From the NCBI RefSeq assembly GCF_000143415.4, contig NW_003314263.1:223114-287113 (forward strand): a stretch of DNA of 64,000 nt, written 5' to 3'. The stretch is from Selaginella moellendorffii. Its lineage: Eukaryota > Streptophyta > Lycopodiopsida > Selaginellales > Selaginellaceae. This document shows, piece after piece, positions 1-12,682 of the stretch. The notes under the pieces are model-generated. The model saw only the letters and a list, made by a program, of their open reading frames with translations, did not search any database and was not told where the DNA came from. How positions within the stretch are numbered: the stretch's first letter is position 1; the number at the start of each line of letters is the position of its first letter. The position numbers and the translations under genes are program-made.

Positions 1-672
1 TTGAGTAGTTCACGTGGAATATAAAGTGCATCTTCCCCATCTCTTGAGGAAGTCAGAGGTAGTAAGCCACTTTACCAATTTGAGCCTCAATCTCATAAGG
101 CCCCACAAACCTACTTAAGGAACTTAAGATTAGTTCATTTCCAAGAATACATGCATTTTATATTTGGGTCAATTTTTGGTTGATCCCACTTGGTAACCTT
201 AGGTTATTGGTGTTTAGCCACACCTTGTCCCTAAATTAAAACTTTACGTCTCGGCACTTTTGGTTTGTGTATTTAATTTGCCTTTATTGAGCATGTTTCA
301 AGGAATCCTTTATTAGATTCCAAATGTTAAGTCTTTCCATTGTGAATGCTTCTACTACGGGTAACTCTCCATAATACTTGGCCATGCCGAGTCCTATAAG
401 ACCTTAAATAACTTGCCCATTGATGATTTCTCATAGACTCACCCTAATATTTAAATGTGGTGAGTTGTTATAATATATTTCCGTAAGTCTCAAATGACTT
501 ACCCAATCAGTCTGGTCTCCAGAGACATAGCATTGCCAATAATCCTCCAGCTGTTTATTCACTCTTTCATCTTGTCTAGCTGTCAAAAAGTGTTATTGCC
601 ATTCGACTTGACTTAATACCCAATATCTGTCTATGGGTGATAAGCTATGCTGAATTTCAACTTAGTGTGATA

Positions 673-909
673 CTATTCCAAGAGAGTTCTCCAGAACCTA
701 CTAGTGAAGATCTTATCTCGATCTGAAGTAATCTTTTCTGGCCTTCTTTGCACTCGAACCATTTGTTTGAAGAATAACTTTGCGACACCTTCTGCATTCA
801 CTTTTGTTGTGGTGAGTATGAAATGTGCCATCTTCGAAAACCGGTCCACCACCACGAATATCACATTAAACCCCTCATTTGGGGGCAATCCCATGATAAA
901 TTCCATCAT
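673..909 (-). pseudogene. Integrase core fragment of Ty3/gypsy relic A
   Basis: A 78-residue open stretch with the VVVDRFSKMAHF signature that follows the first catalytic Asp region of retroviral-type integrases, then a TSDRD box close to the second Asp region (usually SDRGxxF). It lacks the HHCC zinc domain upstream and the catalytic Glu downstream in the same frame. It is a decayed part of the element spanning 1-4080. Confidence 0.85.
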
Positions 910-1923
910 AAGATATTTTCACGGATGATCTGGAATCGGGAGGTTTTGTAACAAACCCCCACTAGCTTTAGTCATGACTTTGACCTGCTAATATATTAAA
1001 CATGTCTTTACATAGTTTTGAATGTCTTTAGCCATATTTGGCTAGTGATAAATGTAAGCCTATTGTCTTGGGCACTCTGCCATTTCCCATAAAAGGTCCA
1101 TCATGACACTTTTCTAAAACTACCTTCCTTAGCTCCTCTTGTGGAATATACACCATCATTTGTTTATAATAGATGAGTTCATTGCGTTTTGTATAACTTT
1201 TTTTGTCTTCTGTAGATGGCTTGCTTCTCTGGTGAGCATCCTACACCTCTTGGTTCCTTAGCAACGCTTTTTGTGCTAAATTATCATTCTTATACACTGT
1301 CCACACATCATCCCAAAAGGTTACTATTGCACTAGATATCGCTAACTTCAAGCTTGTTTTTCGACTTAGAGCATCTGTCATGATATTGCTCTTTCCAAGT
1401 TTATACAAAATCTCATAATCGAATTTAGCTAAAGCATCGGACCACCGACTCTATTTCCCTTGCAGGTTGGGTTGTGACAAAAAGTGTTTTGTTGCCATAT
1501 TATCTATGTAAACTTTGAAATGCCTCCTAAGGTAGTGTCAACACTACTTGAGTGTTTTGACCACTATAAACAGTTTTATTTGCTGAGCCTTGTCCAACTT
1601 CTTTGACGAGAATGCCACTGAGTGGTTGTTTTGCTTTAAAATTGCACATAACACAAAGTCTAATGCATCTATTTCTACCTCAAAGTCCTTACTAGAGTTT
1701 GATAATGCCAACACGGAAGTCTTCCTCAATTTCCCTTTGAGGTGGATAAATGCCACCCTATATTTTGCTATCCATATTATCTTCCCTTTTTCTGTTTGGT
1801 CCATTAAATGTAAGGTTACTCTTGAATAGTGTTTGATAAACTTTCAATAGTAGTTACATAGTTACACGCCCTTAACTCGTGTATATTCAATGGTCATTTC
1901 TATTTCTAGATTGCTTGGACCTT

Positions 1924-2202
1924 CTAAAGGTCCACTTTAAGCTTATCTTTACCCACCACATGCTCGAGAAACTTTACTTTTTGTTGAGCAAAGTTATATT
2001 TGCTCTTTTTAGCATATAACTTGTGTTTTCTTAGTTTTTCAAACACTTTTGTCAAGTGTTCAACATGCTCCTTTAGCGTCTCGCTATAGAATAAGATGTT
2101 GTCAATGTAGACAACCACGAAATGATCTAGATAGGGTACAAAAATGTGGTTCATCAACACTAAAAATGTTACTAGTGCATTGCATAACCCAAAGGGCATC
2201 AT
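1924..2202 (-). pseudogene. Reverse transcriptase fragment of Ty3/gypsy relic A
   Basis: A 92-residue stretch begins at the MMPFGL(C)NA motif of RT domain 4 and runs through VVYIDNILFYS, which is the YxDD catalytic box with the second Asp changed to Asn. It then continues into the thumb-side KLRKHKLYAKKSKY and the FLEHVV motif (usually FLGHVV). The second Asp is essential for polymerisation in all known RTs, so this copy is inactive even apart from its stops. Confidence 0.85.
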
Positions 2203-4029
2203 TAGAAACTCAAAGTTTCCATACCTTGTCTGACAGGTTGTCTTCTCGACATCTTCTTCTTCTACCTTAATCTGGTAGTATCATGACCTTAGGTCAATCC
2301 TCGAAAAGTATTTCACCTTTTCTAACATATCGAATAAATCCTCAATCTTTAGTAAAGGGTACTTGTTCTTTTTGTATATTTGTTGAGCAATCAATAGTCT
2401 ATACATATGTGCATATAGCCATTTTTCTTTTTCACAAATAACACCAATGCTCCATATGGCAACAGCTCAATCTAACATACCTTTTTTCCACCAACTCTTC
2501 AAATTGATACTTGAGCCTCTTCAAATTCCTTTTTATTCAACTGATAGGGGGGACAAACCACTACTTTAGCATCCTTGACTAGCTCGATTTTATGTTTTAT
2601 TGGTTGTGTGGGGGGTAACCTTGCTAGTAACTCCTCTAGCATGGTATTTCAAAATTGGTGTAACACTTGTTAAATCATTAAAAGTACTTATTTTGTTCTT
2701 GTATTTTTATCACTCTCTATTGAGAGTAAGCACAAAAATGCTACCTTAGTTCCTTTATTAAGTTGTTCTCTTGTGGACACCAAGTTCAAATAGTAGTCTT
2801 TAACCTTATATTACCCTACCTTTAGATCCTAGGCCTCCACCCTAGATTGTTTTCCTCAGGCATTCGCAAGGTTCCTACTTTGTCCATGTAGGGCTACCAC
2901 AAACCGATTGAATCAATCCATCCCGAAGATCACGTCAAATCCCGCTATATTCAGCACAGTGAAATCCATGTTTACTTTCCATGTCCCTACTTCAACTCTT
3001 GCTTGTCAAAGTACCTCATCAGTGCTTTGGCTACCTTGAATAAACTTTATAGTCCTTGGTTCACCCAACCACTATACTGTTAATCCGGCTTTCTAAACTG
3101 TCTGTAACCACAAAATTATCCGAAACACCCTTGTCAATAAAAATCTTAACTAAGCTTCCCTTGGAGGGTTACTAAATGTCACAAATGATTTTCTACCGAA
3201 GTTTCTTATGTAATGAGTAACTTTGAGTTAGAGATTGGATCATATACCTCAATTTCGATTTCACTTAATGGCCATATTGACTTTGCCCTTCTTTGGGTAG
3301 GGATATTTTCTTGAAAAGTGTCCTACTTCACCGTAGTTGAAGTATATGTTATTTCCCATGCTATTAGCAAACTTGACTTTTTTATCAGTGGGTTTGTCCT
3401 TTTTCGCTTGACTCCCCCACATACTTGCTTGTCACTACCAGATCTGCCTTTTTGAAACCTTAAGGACTCATTCTTAGAAAAACTCTTCTTAAATTTCTTA
3501 TATCCCCTTTGGTTTAGCTCCTTTGCTAAACATAGACTTTGACCCCGTTGTGTTCCCCTTTTATAGATTATCATTGAAATACACTATAATAGCTACATCC
3601 AATGCTTCCTTATAGTTAGTTGGATTCCAACACATCACCTCACATTAAACCCAAGTCTGTAAGCTTGATATGAAAGCATAGAATACATCTATATTACCCA
3701 TGTCTATGACAAGGATCCTCTTCACCATAAACACATTCACATACTCTTGAATGGTTTTTGTCTACTTTAGCCTATTCAACTCATCCTTTAAATGCAAAGT
3801 AGCATTTGGAAGAACATAAATTGTGTGGATCCTTGCCTTTATAATTTCCTAAGTGGCCATCGATCCTTTGTTGGCCTCTATTGTTTTCCACCAAGACTTA
3901 GTATTATCTGCCAATATGGTTTTACACATGAAACCTTCTCTGATTTTTGTAATTGCAACACTTAGAAGTAATCCTTCATATCATAAAACTAATCCTCCAC
4001 CATTTTATAGTCATTTACTTTCTTGGATT

Positions 4030-4780
4030 AAGAGTATTAACCATTTAATCTTTAGGGGGAGCTAAATCTAGAGTCTAGTTTTGGACTCCTTAGTAATTAT
4101 ATCATCACCCACCACGTGGGTGTAGCCTTCTTTAGTCACATTAGCCTTTTTTGGTTAAATTAATTCTACTAAAGTCCTCCCCCACACTCTTCTTATTATA
4201 CTTTTAGAACCCCCTAACCCCCCTTAGGGGATGATTGCTTTGGGCTTTTACCCATGATCTATATTAGTATTTGGTTATAGTTTTGGTCTCAAACTTAGAC
4301 TTGGACTCGGTCTTAGTCTTAATCTCAGTCTCAAACTCCATCTTGGACACAGTCCCAGCTTCCATCTCAGACTCGACCTTGGGCTCCATCTCGGTGTCGA
4401 TCCCGGAGTCAATGTCGAACTTAGTCTCAAACTTGATTTTGGACTCGATATCAACACTTCCATGTATCACAACACTTGCCACATATCAATCCTTCTTGTT
4501 TCCTTTTTTGAAAACTCATTTTTTAAGCACTTCTTTATAAGTTCCACTCCCACTCTCAACTTTCCGAGTTAGAGTTTTTGGTCCAAACGTGTTATGTTTG
4601 TAAGACTTTTTTTTCAGCCACTACCACATGGCCCACTTTTGATAACAATGCCATTTCCATTAGCATATGTGTTAGCGATGTTAATGACTTAATTACACAC
4701 CTTCTCTATTTAACAATCTACTCTAAGTGTTAACGAATATCCACTTTGGGGCTTAAGGATTTATGTCTTACATTGCACTT
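4030..4780. repeat. Dispersed repeat module, copy 1, with a degenerate CT-rich minisatellite
   Basis: This stretch is recognisably similar to 45680-46500. Both share a flank reading roughly 'ggatta(a/g)gagcattaacc', then an A/T-rich spacer ending 'gctttgggcttttaccc', a degenerate short tandem repeat of units like 'tctcagactc' (about 4290-4450 here), and a downstream flank with 'gttccactcccactct' and 'ccactttggggctta'. The minisatellite keeps a frame open on each strand. On the minus strand it gives a Glu/Lys/Thr-rich low-complexity peptide that looks like a by-product of the repeat. It is probably part of a retroelement internal region. The edges are approximate. Confidence 0.6.
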
Positions 4781-5594
4781 CCAACTTACATAACCACTTT
4801 GGGTTATATCCCTCAATTTTTATTGTTTGGTTTTATCTTTTTATTACTTGCTCTTTGTTTTATACATTCTTTCCATTTATCCTCCTCCATTCTAGCAAGT
4901 ATTTTTAGGGATAAACTTACTCAATAACTTAGAGAGTGGTTCTTTAATTAGGATATCTCAACTTGTAATCACACCAAACTACTCCTTATATTTTAGTCGT
5001 GTTAAAATATTTTTGACATTATCAACTTTGGATAGACAAACTTCCCCCTCCTCTAGCTTTTTTTAACTTTGAACTTTGGATAGTACATCTTATCTATTAT
5101 TCTTTAAGGAGTTAGGATTTTGGGCTTTATTTAATGCCTTCATGATACTAAATACTATTTTCTTGGTCTTTTAAGGTGTTTATACGTCTTAATAATAGAC
5201 TTTTTAAGCAATGAATATTTCTTTCTAAAACATTAACTCACTATATCATAATGTAAGCAATTTATTCTTATATCTAACCTTATTTTTATCCTAACAAAAA
5301 TTCTTAAGAAGTTAACTTCCACTATTCCAATAATCTATACTAAGCTTTTTGCTTAGTTGCCTCATAATTATCATGTTTCACAACTCATTATTGATACTTC
5401 CATATATTTGGTCAAATCACTTAAATCTTATACCTTCCAACTTAGGCTATATTTCTCCTATTTCTATTGGGGTTCTTTTAATAAGGGGTTTTCATAAACT
5501 AGCCAACTTAACCTTAAGGTATCTTCCCTTGAAATATTTATTGTTCATTTCATGAGCCTATCTTTACAACACATTTTACTTGTATCTATATCTT
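4781..5594. other. AT-rich stretch with no recognisable gene
   Basis: Only short open stretches are present and no domain is recognised. It lies between two broken minus-strand Ty3/gypsy relics and is most likely decayed retroelement sequence. Confidence 0.5.
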
Positions 5595-7330
5595 CTACAA
5601 AAGCATACTTTGCCATTTTATACGTTGACTATTAAATATCCCTTCACCATTTTTCAACATAACATTTGTATGTAAAATCTTAATCTCTTTGGGTGACCCA
5701 TGACGAACAGAAACCTTGATTGGACGTGCATCCCCGGTTGGAATAGGATGACATGTGGCAATCTTGGCCCCAGACAATAGGTCAAATTTAAAGAGACCAG
5801 AATACTCCTTTATGAGCCACTTAACTACTGCAACACAAAGATTGTTAGAGGGATCGAAAAAGGGAAGAGCAAAGCAAGATGAAAATATAGGAGGAAGGAG
5901 TGGGGGAATAAAAGTAATTGAAGTAAAGGTAGAAGTAAAAGGACGAAGAAGTACTGAAGTGAGAGGAATGGATGAAATATAAGGTAGGATAACACAAGGG
6001 GGAGAAGCTTTAAAATCACACTTGGCAACCAATCTATACCAAGAATGAGGTCAAAAGCTTGACTCAGCACCACCCGCAATGACTGTAACCCAAGCTCAAG
6101 ATCACCCACATGCACAACCAGGTCCGCCTCATCCCGTGCACATGCATATGTATGGCCGTTGCCATTAAGAATAAAAATTGGCTCTACCGCAGGACGCAAG
6201 TGTAGATGGCAACATGTGGCAATATGTCGAGCAATACAAAATAAGCTTTAACCTATATCAACCAACACAGAGAGAATAATAGGAGACCTTTTGTTAAAAA
6301 AATGAGCTTAGAAAGTAAACATTGGATGAACTAGTGCTGAGTGATGATGATACTCCCGAAAGAAAGATGGAGAGGTCATTGACTTATTTGCGCAAGGTCT
6401 CTTCATTACTCGTGCAACTCCTCATGTCCCGGATGCATCTCGGTGTCCAGACCTTCCACTGCAGCAACACCAATAGGACGTTGTTGACACCAAGGTCTCC
6501 ACCCAGGAAATGGAGGTCGCCAATCTGGAAAACACCGACAACGCCGATAAGTGTGACCAAATTCATCACATGCTCAACAGCAAACATCATGGCTACGACT
6601 ATGTCCTCGCTTTTGTCCTTAGACTCGAGTAGCAACAGCATCAACCTCCATTGGAACAAGATCATTGCCCACAAGGAGTGGAGCAGAAGGACGTGCAATG
6701 AGAAGTGGAAGAAACAACATTTCATAACATTGTGCTAGGTGAAGAGCGTTGTCAAGGGCAGCTGAAGCAAGTGCATGCACAAGTCTAACAAGATCTTGAC
6801 AAAGTGCTGGCCACAACATTCCTAGCTTGATCCACTTCGACATATTTGGCTCTGCATGAAGCAAGAGGCTTCAGAAACGAATGCCAAATTGCATCACCGA
6901 CTCAGATAGCCCTTGACGAAGACAATGCAATTGCTAGAAGGCATCATCACAATCGTCGGCATATCTGAATGCTCATTTGAAGACGTTCAGAAGAACACTC
7001 CAATTCCCACAAGTGGTTGCACTCAAACCATTGTACCACTGCAGTGCCATCCCTTGGAGACACGTGGGAAACTTACGCAAATCTTGGGCATTATCCCAAG
7101 AATGATATGTGGCAATCACCGTGAAGTGATCAAACCAATGGTAAACATCATCCCTAGGATTCCCATGAAAGAACTCCGGCCGAACGCGAGGATCGACACC
7201 AAGAGCAGGAGGAGATGTACCACATGCCGTGAATGTTGCCATTAACTGAGTTTGGTTGTTCAATTGCAATCGCATGGCATTAAGCAATTGCACCAACTGC
7301 TGCTCCAGAGTTAGAGGGGGAGACTACTAC
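5595..7330 (-). mobile_element. Ty3/gypsy relic B (gag, zinc knuckle, protease, start of RT)
   Basis: Minus-strand order: a gag capsid domain (7296-6973, with the EFFHGNPRDDVYHWFDHF and LQGMALQWYNGL signatures), a CCHC knuckle near 6540-6590 (CDEFGHTYRRC, with one upstream Cys pair partly lost to a stop), a retropepsin region (VDIG near 6255, FDLILGIDWLP near 6030), then the N-terminal RT segment (HPIPTGDARPIK near 5740), where it ends. The layout and motifs differ from relic A, so this is a separate insertion that was truncated at the start of RT. Several stops and frameshifts are present. No LTR or target-site duplication could be identified. Confidence 0.8.
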
Positions 7331-8248
7331 TCTACCATGAAGATGAATGAAAAGGAAAGAGCAAAAGAAGGGAAATGAGAAAGAATTAGAAAGAAGGGAG
7401 ATCTAGATAATGGAAAAGCTAGATCTAAATTAGAATCCTGAGAGGGAAGAACAAAAGAAAGGGAATGGAAAAAGCTAGATTAAGATGATGCAAAAGTTAG
7501 ATTTAAACCAAAATCCCAAATCCAAGCACTTCTTAGGGATAAGGAAAGGTGCCTTTTATCTCCACCAATGTGAGTGTTTGGAATATGGAAAGGGAATATA
7601 GAAAATGTGCATATCAATTAGCCCAAAAATCCTAGCTTATATACAGGAGCGAGTGGTTCAGATTGAAACCAATCTAACAGCTATCAAAATCCCATTACAC
7701 TAATATTAGTATACAGTATCGTAGCCATACACTTAGCCCTCACATATATGTATGTATGTATGTAAATATATACATTAAAGTTCTTTTGTTGATATATTAG
7801 GATCTGGAGGAATATCAAAAAGAGGTATTGATAGATTTGTAAATAGTGCAATTTTTTTTTAATCTCTTTATATAAAACATTTTAATTGTTGTATATATAT
7901 AATTTCTAGAAGATATATCTTGCCAAACCTTATAAACTTGTAATCCAACTTGTCACAATACTTGACAGGTTATATACCATAAGATTAGGAAAATGAATTA
8001 ACACCAAGTCATTTATTTCATACTTTGCAAATGGATAATTATGAGCGTTGTAACACCATTGTTGTTCTACTTGCATATAGCCCATATATTCAATAGACTT
8101 TATTTGAACTAGTGGAAAATGCTTATCAAATATTGATCCTAGAACTTAGCATTAATGCAACTGCAAAAGTAAATTCAACTCTGGTAATATGAAATAATGA
8201 CCATATAAAAGCTTATATGGTGAAACATTAATAAAACTTTACATCCTA

Positions 8249-8317
<69 letters not shown>

Positions 8318-8685
8318 AGAGATGGCAAATAATCATTTAATTATAAATGTTGAAAGCTCATTTACTTTACAATCATTTATTTGAAGGTCTAAACAAGCTA
8401 TTCTGCCAAACTATTCATTTATAGATGATAAACACTTGCAAAAGTGTGGTGTATCCTTAATTGAAACATCATGATATGAAATGCCTCAACCATAAATGAA
8501 AAACCATTATATAAGAGAATCCGCTTTAAATAAAAATGTTGGAACACCAAAATGAAATATCTAACAATAGTCTCAAACACATTAGTAAGAGCATACCTAA
8601 TGAGTTATATAGTCAAAAGCAATAATGACATACTCATTATCAATAATTGACTGTCCCCATCAAATCAAATGCCATAAGATCAAAT
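7331..8685. other. AT-rich intergenic or decayed transposon sequence
   Basis: No coding signal recognised. It contains a short TATG run at about 7748-7764 and a long perfect AT microsatellite (listed separately). A stretch around 7990-8700 has the look of old retroelement coding sequence, but no motif is secure. Confidence 0.5.
8251..8315. repeat. (AT)n microsatellite
   Basis: About 65 bp of uninterrupted AT dinucleotides, the longest simple repeat in the window. Confidence 0.98.
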
Positions 8686-8845
8686 TATAATGCATGTAAT
8701 CATAGGATGAAATTTGGATATATTATCACCGTGAATCTTTGAAATTTTAGGGGGTATATAGGGATAAAATAGCTATTAAAAGTTTTTTTATAAAGTAATT
8801 ACCCTTTTTCTAATTAGCTTAAGAGGACAGAAATATGGTATACTA
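8686..8845 (+). mobile_element. Decayed solo LTR of the TRIM family found intact at 12917-13570
   Basis: Alignable by eye along its length with the LTRs at 12917-13068 and 13419-13570: it starts near 'taatgcatgtaatcat', continues through 'gatgaaatttggatatatta' and 'gggataaaatagctatta', and ends near 'gaggacagaaatatgg'. It shares an extra 'tatatagg' insert with the relic near 37050. There is no second LTR or internal region beside it, so it reads as a solo LTR or fragment. Terminal bases and TSD are not preserved. Confidence 0.75.
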
Positions 8846-9357
8846 TTAGGATATTTATAGACCTTGAGTGGTTAAAATATTTTACTGAGTCACCAAGCTT
8901 TTAGACTTTATTAGTCTCATGACATATAAGGTCCAAGCCTCATGGTTACTTTTAAGGTGCCACTACTCTTAAATATAACTTATTATATTCATGTTTTATT
9001 CATAAAACCATTCCTACAAGTGTTATTTCAATACGTGATTATCTTTTGTCCCATATGGGTATGAAAACTATTTTTCCACATCATGAGAATGCTAATTCAT
9101 CCTTTAAATATACCCCCAACTCCTTAAGTTGTCCCAACATTTATTAAAAGTAGCCTTAACTACCAATTTAAGAATATATATCCTCATTTTTATTTAACCT
9201 TCTATTAAGAAAGAAGCCTCTCAATGGTGGGGAGAACACTTTCTTATACTCTAAAATCCCACTCAAAATATATCTCTTATGTGAACTTCTTGACCTAGAA
9301 AATAGGAATAATTTCAAAGGATTAGTGAAAACACATTTGGATTGAAGTGTGTTGTAT
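8846..9357. other. AT-rich sequence, nothing recognised
   Basis: No domain, LTR end or RNA gene seen. It lies between a TRIM solo LTR and a Cassandra-like element. Confidence 0.5.
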
Positions 9358-9578
9358 TGTAAGCTTATGAGAATTTGAACTTCCCAAAAAGTCACCCAAC
9401 TTAGTACTATTCAAACTGAGTGGTTATCCAACCCAGTACTATTCAAACACAAAGACAATTAACCCCAAATATCCTAAAACCCTTAACCAATTAGAAAAGG
9501 GAGTGTATTTTTGTTTATCGTCTTTATATTTGAACTTTCATAAATTGTCTTTCGAGTCATTTTCTTTAGTTGTTTGTA
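9358..9578 (-). repeat. 3' LTR of the Cassandra-like element
   Basis: About 221 bp, longer than its partner because of a partial tandem duplication: the phrase for 'caccca.cttagtactattcaaa' occurs twice, at about 9392 and 9426. It retains GGGTGACTTTTTGGGAAGTTC on the minus strand, corresponding to box C of the 5S promoter. Confidence 0.75.
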
Positions 9579-9783
9579 ATCCACCATACTTCCTTGCAAG
9601 TTCATGCCCTCGTGAATAAAAGTTAAGAGCCATAACTCTCCCAAGAGCCTCGCTTTTTTGACACCTTACCCCTCAGGTCAAGTCCAGCTAGAGCAAACTA
9701 AACGTCTTAGATGTCAATTAATATGTGGTGTGATTATTATAGCCAACCAATATAATTGGACTCAAGACTACTCTAATATCAAA

Positions 9784-9979
9784 TGTAAGCTCTTCAGAAT
9801 TTAGACTTCCCGGAGGTTACCTAACCCAATATTATTCAAACCCAAAAATGTTTAAACCCAAATATCTCAAAATCCTTAATTAATTAAAAAAGGGGGTGCA
9901 CTCTTATTCATAAGCTCTTTCCTTTTATATTTAAACCCTTATGGATCATCTTTCAAGTCGTTATCTTTGATTGCTTATA
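9784..9979 (-). repeat. 5' LTR of the Cassandra-like element
   Basis: About 196 bp. On the minus strand it carries a 5S-like segment near 9806-9840 (GGGTTTGAATAATATTGGGTT, then GGTAACCTCCGGGAAGTC), more mutated than the solo LTR at 45472. The primer-binding site follows immediately below 9784. Confidence 0.78.
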
Positions 9980-10011
9980 TATACTCAATCAAGAATTAAA
10001 AGGATTATGAG

Positions 10012-12625
10012 TTCCAAGTATGAGATATCTTTAATGGCAGAGGATGCTATTCTAAATTTATGAAAAAGTGTTCATGAAAGAAAATAAAGGGTGTTATTTG
10101 GAAGTCGCGGAGTCCTTGGGCATGTGAACCTCATCTTGTGACAAAGCTTTATGAGAGTATTTGTTTTTGCATCAACTATTGTCCATTAAATGAAATGATG
10201 ATCTTGAATGTGTACCCTCTTCCTCACACTGCTGATCTTTTGGATCGTCTGGGGCGAAGTCGTTAGTTCACCAAGCTAGATCTTGCTTCTGGGTACTGGC
10301 AAGTACTGATGGCCGAAGAAGATATTTCTAAGATTGCTTTTTGTACACCATTTGGTTTGTACGAGTTCTTGGTGATGTCGTTTGGTTTGAACAATGCTTT
10401 AGCAGCTTTTCAACAGATGATGGACGAGGTTTTTTGCAATATGCCAGAGGTGACTATTGACTTCATTAATGATGTTTTGATTCACTCAAAGGAGATGTGG
10501 GAGGAGCACATTCGTGATGTTTGTAAAGTGTTAGATCGGCTATGGGACATTGGTTTAAAGCTGAAGCAGTCGAAGTGCGTATTTGGGTCCAAAGACACGA
10601 TTTATCTTTGGTATGTATTTTTTGCAAGTTGATCTTAACAAACTTGTGACTATTTTAAAGTTCCCTACTCCAAAGTGTGTGAATGATGTGTAGCACTTCT
10701 TAGGCAAGGTATAGTATCTTAGTCATTTTGTGGATCATCTTTTTTATCGCACTACACTGTTGCAAGTGTTGCTGAAGTTATTAACGTCATCTTTCATTTG
10801 GTCTCCGAATTGTGAGCAGGCATTTGTGGATCTCAATGAGCCGTTGACGACTCCTCTAGTTTTGGCATATCCTGACTACACTCAACCTTTTATTTTGCGT
10901 GTGAATGCTTCTGATATTGGTCTTGGAGGTGTGTTGATGCAAGAAAGCCCGAGTGTGCCTGATCAGCGTCATCCCATTGCATATATAAGCCATACGTTAC
11001 AACCAGTAGCAGTGAACTACTCCACAATAAAGAAGGAGTGTTTAGCAACAGTTTGGGGTTTTGAGAAACTTCATGCATATCTATATGGTTCTCAAATGTT
11101 ACTTGAAGGTGATCATGCTACCATTACTTCATTATTAAAGTGAAAAAACTTGGTTGGTCGTACTGCTCGGTGGGCTTTGAAGTTTCAGATATATAATTTT
11201 GATGTTGTTCATTGCCCTGGGAGTTTTATGGCTAATGCTGATGGCTTTTCTTAAGCTCCTCTTCCTTCTCCACTCTCTTCTCTTGTTTCTGACGAGCCTG
11301 TTGTTCCAATGTTTGTGGATTTTCTAGACGAGGATTCTATGCCATCAGCAGTTGTTGTACTCGACATTCTATGCTCCACAAGGTGTAGAGCAAGATTTAC
11401 CTTCTCTTGATGAGGTTCACGAAGCTAAAAAACTTGAGCCATGGATACGAAGCCTTTGAAATGGGTTTGAGAATTCTACATCACTTGCTGATGACTTGCC
11501 ATTCTGGCATTTACATTCTCAATATCGCTTTGAAGATGGCTTTTTTTATTTTATGGGGATGGATCTTGATGATCATTTATAGCTAGTGGTGCCTTCTATC
11601 TTTATTCCGCAATTTCTCCATGCCTACCATGATTCTCCTATTCTAGGCAGGCATATGGGACATTGTCGTGTGACTGAGAAGCTACATAGGTCTTTCTATT
11701 GGCCGGAAATGCGACGTGATGTTATCCAGTATGTGCATAGCTACGTTTGGTACCAAGCTCGTAATACTCCCCCTCGTGTTGTGGAAGGACGGTTGGAGTC
11801 AATTGCAGTTTTTCATCTGTTTGAGTTGGTGGCATTTGATCTTATGGGACCTTTTCCATGATTGATTGCTGGCAATGAGTATGTTATTATTGCTTCTGAC
11901 TATTTGACTCGTTAGGTGGAAGTTGGTGCTCTTGCTAGTGCCTCTGCAACTACTGTTGGATACTTCCTCCTCAATCGAGTGGTGTGCTAGCATTCTTGTC
12001 CGGAGCATATTCTTTCAGATAATGGTCCTGCATTTATGGCTGAGGCATTTCATGTTTTGATGTCTCGATTGGGGATACGCCATACTTTCACGAGTGCTTA
12101 TCATCCACAATCAGACGGTTTGGTGGAACGGTTCGTTCGGACATTCAAAGGGATGATCGTGAAGTATGTGAGCTTTTAGCATTTGGATTGGGATGGTTAT
12201 TTGCCGTCTCTTCGGTATGCATATGTCACAGGGGTGTAGAGTTCTGTTGGTGCTTCACCATATAAACTCCTATATGGTCATGATCCAATATTACCAACGG
12301 AATTGGGTTTATCTTCGTGATTGCCACGAGCTGCCGATGATAGGTTGTGGGATCAATATTTGACAAGCATTCTTCCACTTGTCCAAGCAGAGTCTGCTGA
12401 ACACTTAGGTCATGTACAAGTGGGACAACAACGGCGTTACAACTCCCATCATCGTCCACCTACAGAGTACAAAATGGATGACTTAGTGTTAGTCCGTTTT
12501 CCCTATCTTACAGTATGTGGTTTATCTAAAGGGCTCCTTACTTAGTGGAAAGGACCGTATTGGGTGTTGCGGCAAGTTGGACCACAAGTATATGAGGTTC
12601 GGCATGATGTCCAGCAAGCAATATA
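10012..12625 (+). mobile_element. Ty3/gypsy relic C (RT-RH-IN), plus strand
   Basis: Plus-strand order RT, RNase H, integrase. The RT starts near 10140, has FTKLDLASGYWQV and VMSFGLNNA, and reads FINDV where the YxDD box should be, so a catalytic Asp is lost. RNase H (10730-11250) has the DASDIGLGGVLMQ, KKECLATVWG and DHATITSL motifs. Integrase runs from the zinc domain (11586-11790) through the core (SDNGPAF near 12015, SAYHPQSDGLVERFVRT near 12090) to a C-terminal WKGPYWVL near 12546. Around ten in-frame stops occur, most of them TAG, TAA or TGA at positions usually occupied by Trp, Gln or Arg. No gag, protease or LTR is seen, so the element is truncated at both ends. Confidence 0.88.
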
Positions 12626-12682
12626 ATATATATATACATATATACATATATGTATATATGTATGATATATGTGTGTGTATTT
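12624..12682. repeat. TA/TACATA-rich simple repeat
   Basis: Degenerate alternating TA, TACATA and TGTATA units followed by a short TG run, immediately after the end of Ty3/gypsy relic C. Confidence 0.9.

Larger units (their letters stand above)
1..4080 (-). mobile_element. Ty3/gypsy LTR retrotransposon relic A (NC-PR-RT-RH-IN), truncated by the window edge
   Basis: Reading on the minus strand from high to low coordinates gives a gag zinc knuckle near 3300-3370 (the YGEVGHF context of a CCHC box), a protease region near 2850-3100, a reverse transcriptase fragment (1924-2202, with the YIDN-type catalytic box and the MMPFGL motif), an RNase H fragment (1544-1804), an integrase core fragment (673-909, VVVDRFSKMAHF), and an integrase C-terminal stretch near 30-130 (FVGPYEI). 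The order is that of Ty3/gypsy. The frames are broken by many stops and frameshifts, and one of the two catalytic YxDD aspartates reads N, so the copy is dead. No LTR is recognised. The 3' end lies left of base 1, and the 5' limit is approximate. Confidence 0.85.
9358..9979 (-). mobile_element. Cassandra-like TRIM retrotransposon with 5S rRNA-derived LTRs
   Basis: Two direct repeats (about 9358-9578 and 9784-9979) flank a non-coding internal region of about 205 bp. On the minus strand each LTR begins near TGTAAGC and ends GCTTACA-like, and each holds a stretch resembling the 5S rRNA internal promoter (TTGAATAGTACTGGGTTGG, then GGGTGAC and GGGAAGT). Just inside the 5' LTR (minus orientation, near 9773-9783) lies TTGATATTAGAG, a two-transition variant of the initiator-tRNA-Met primer site TGGTATCAGAG. 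Small size, 5S-bearing LTRs and tRNA-Met PBS are the hallmarks of Cassandra TRIMs. The left LTR has an internal duplication of about 30 bp. The flanking 5-mers (TGTAT and TATAC) do not match, so the TSD has decayed. Confidence 0.82.
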
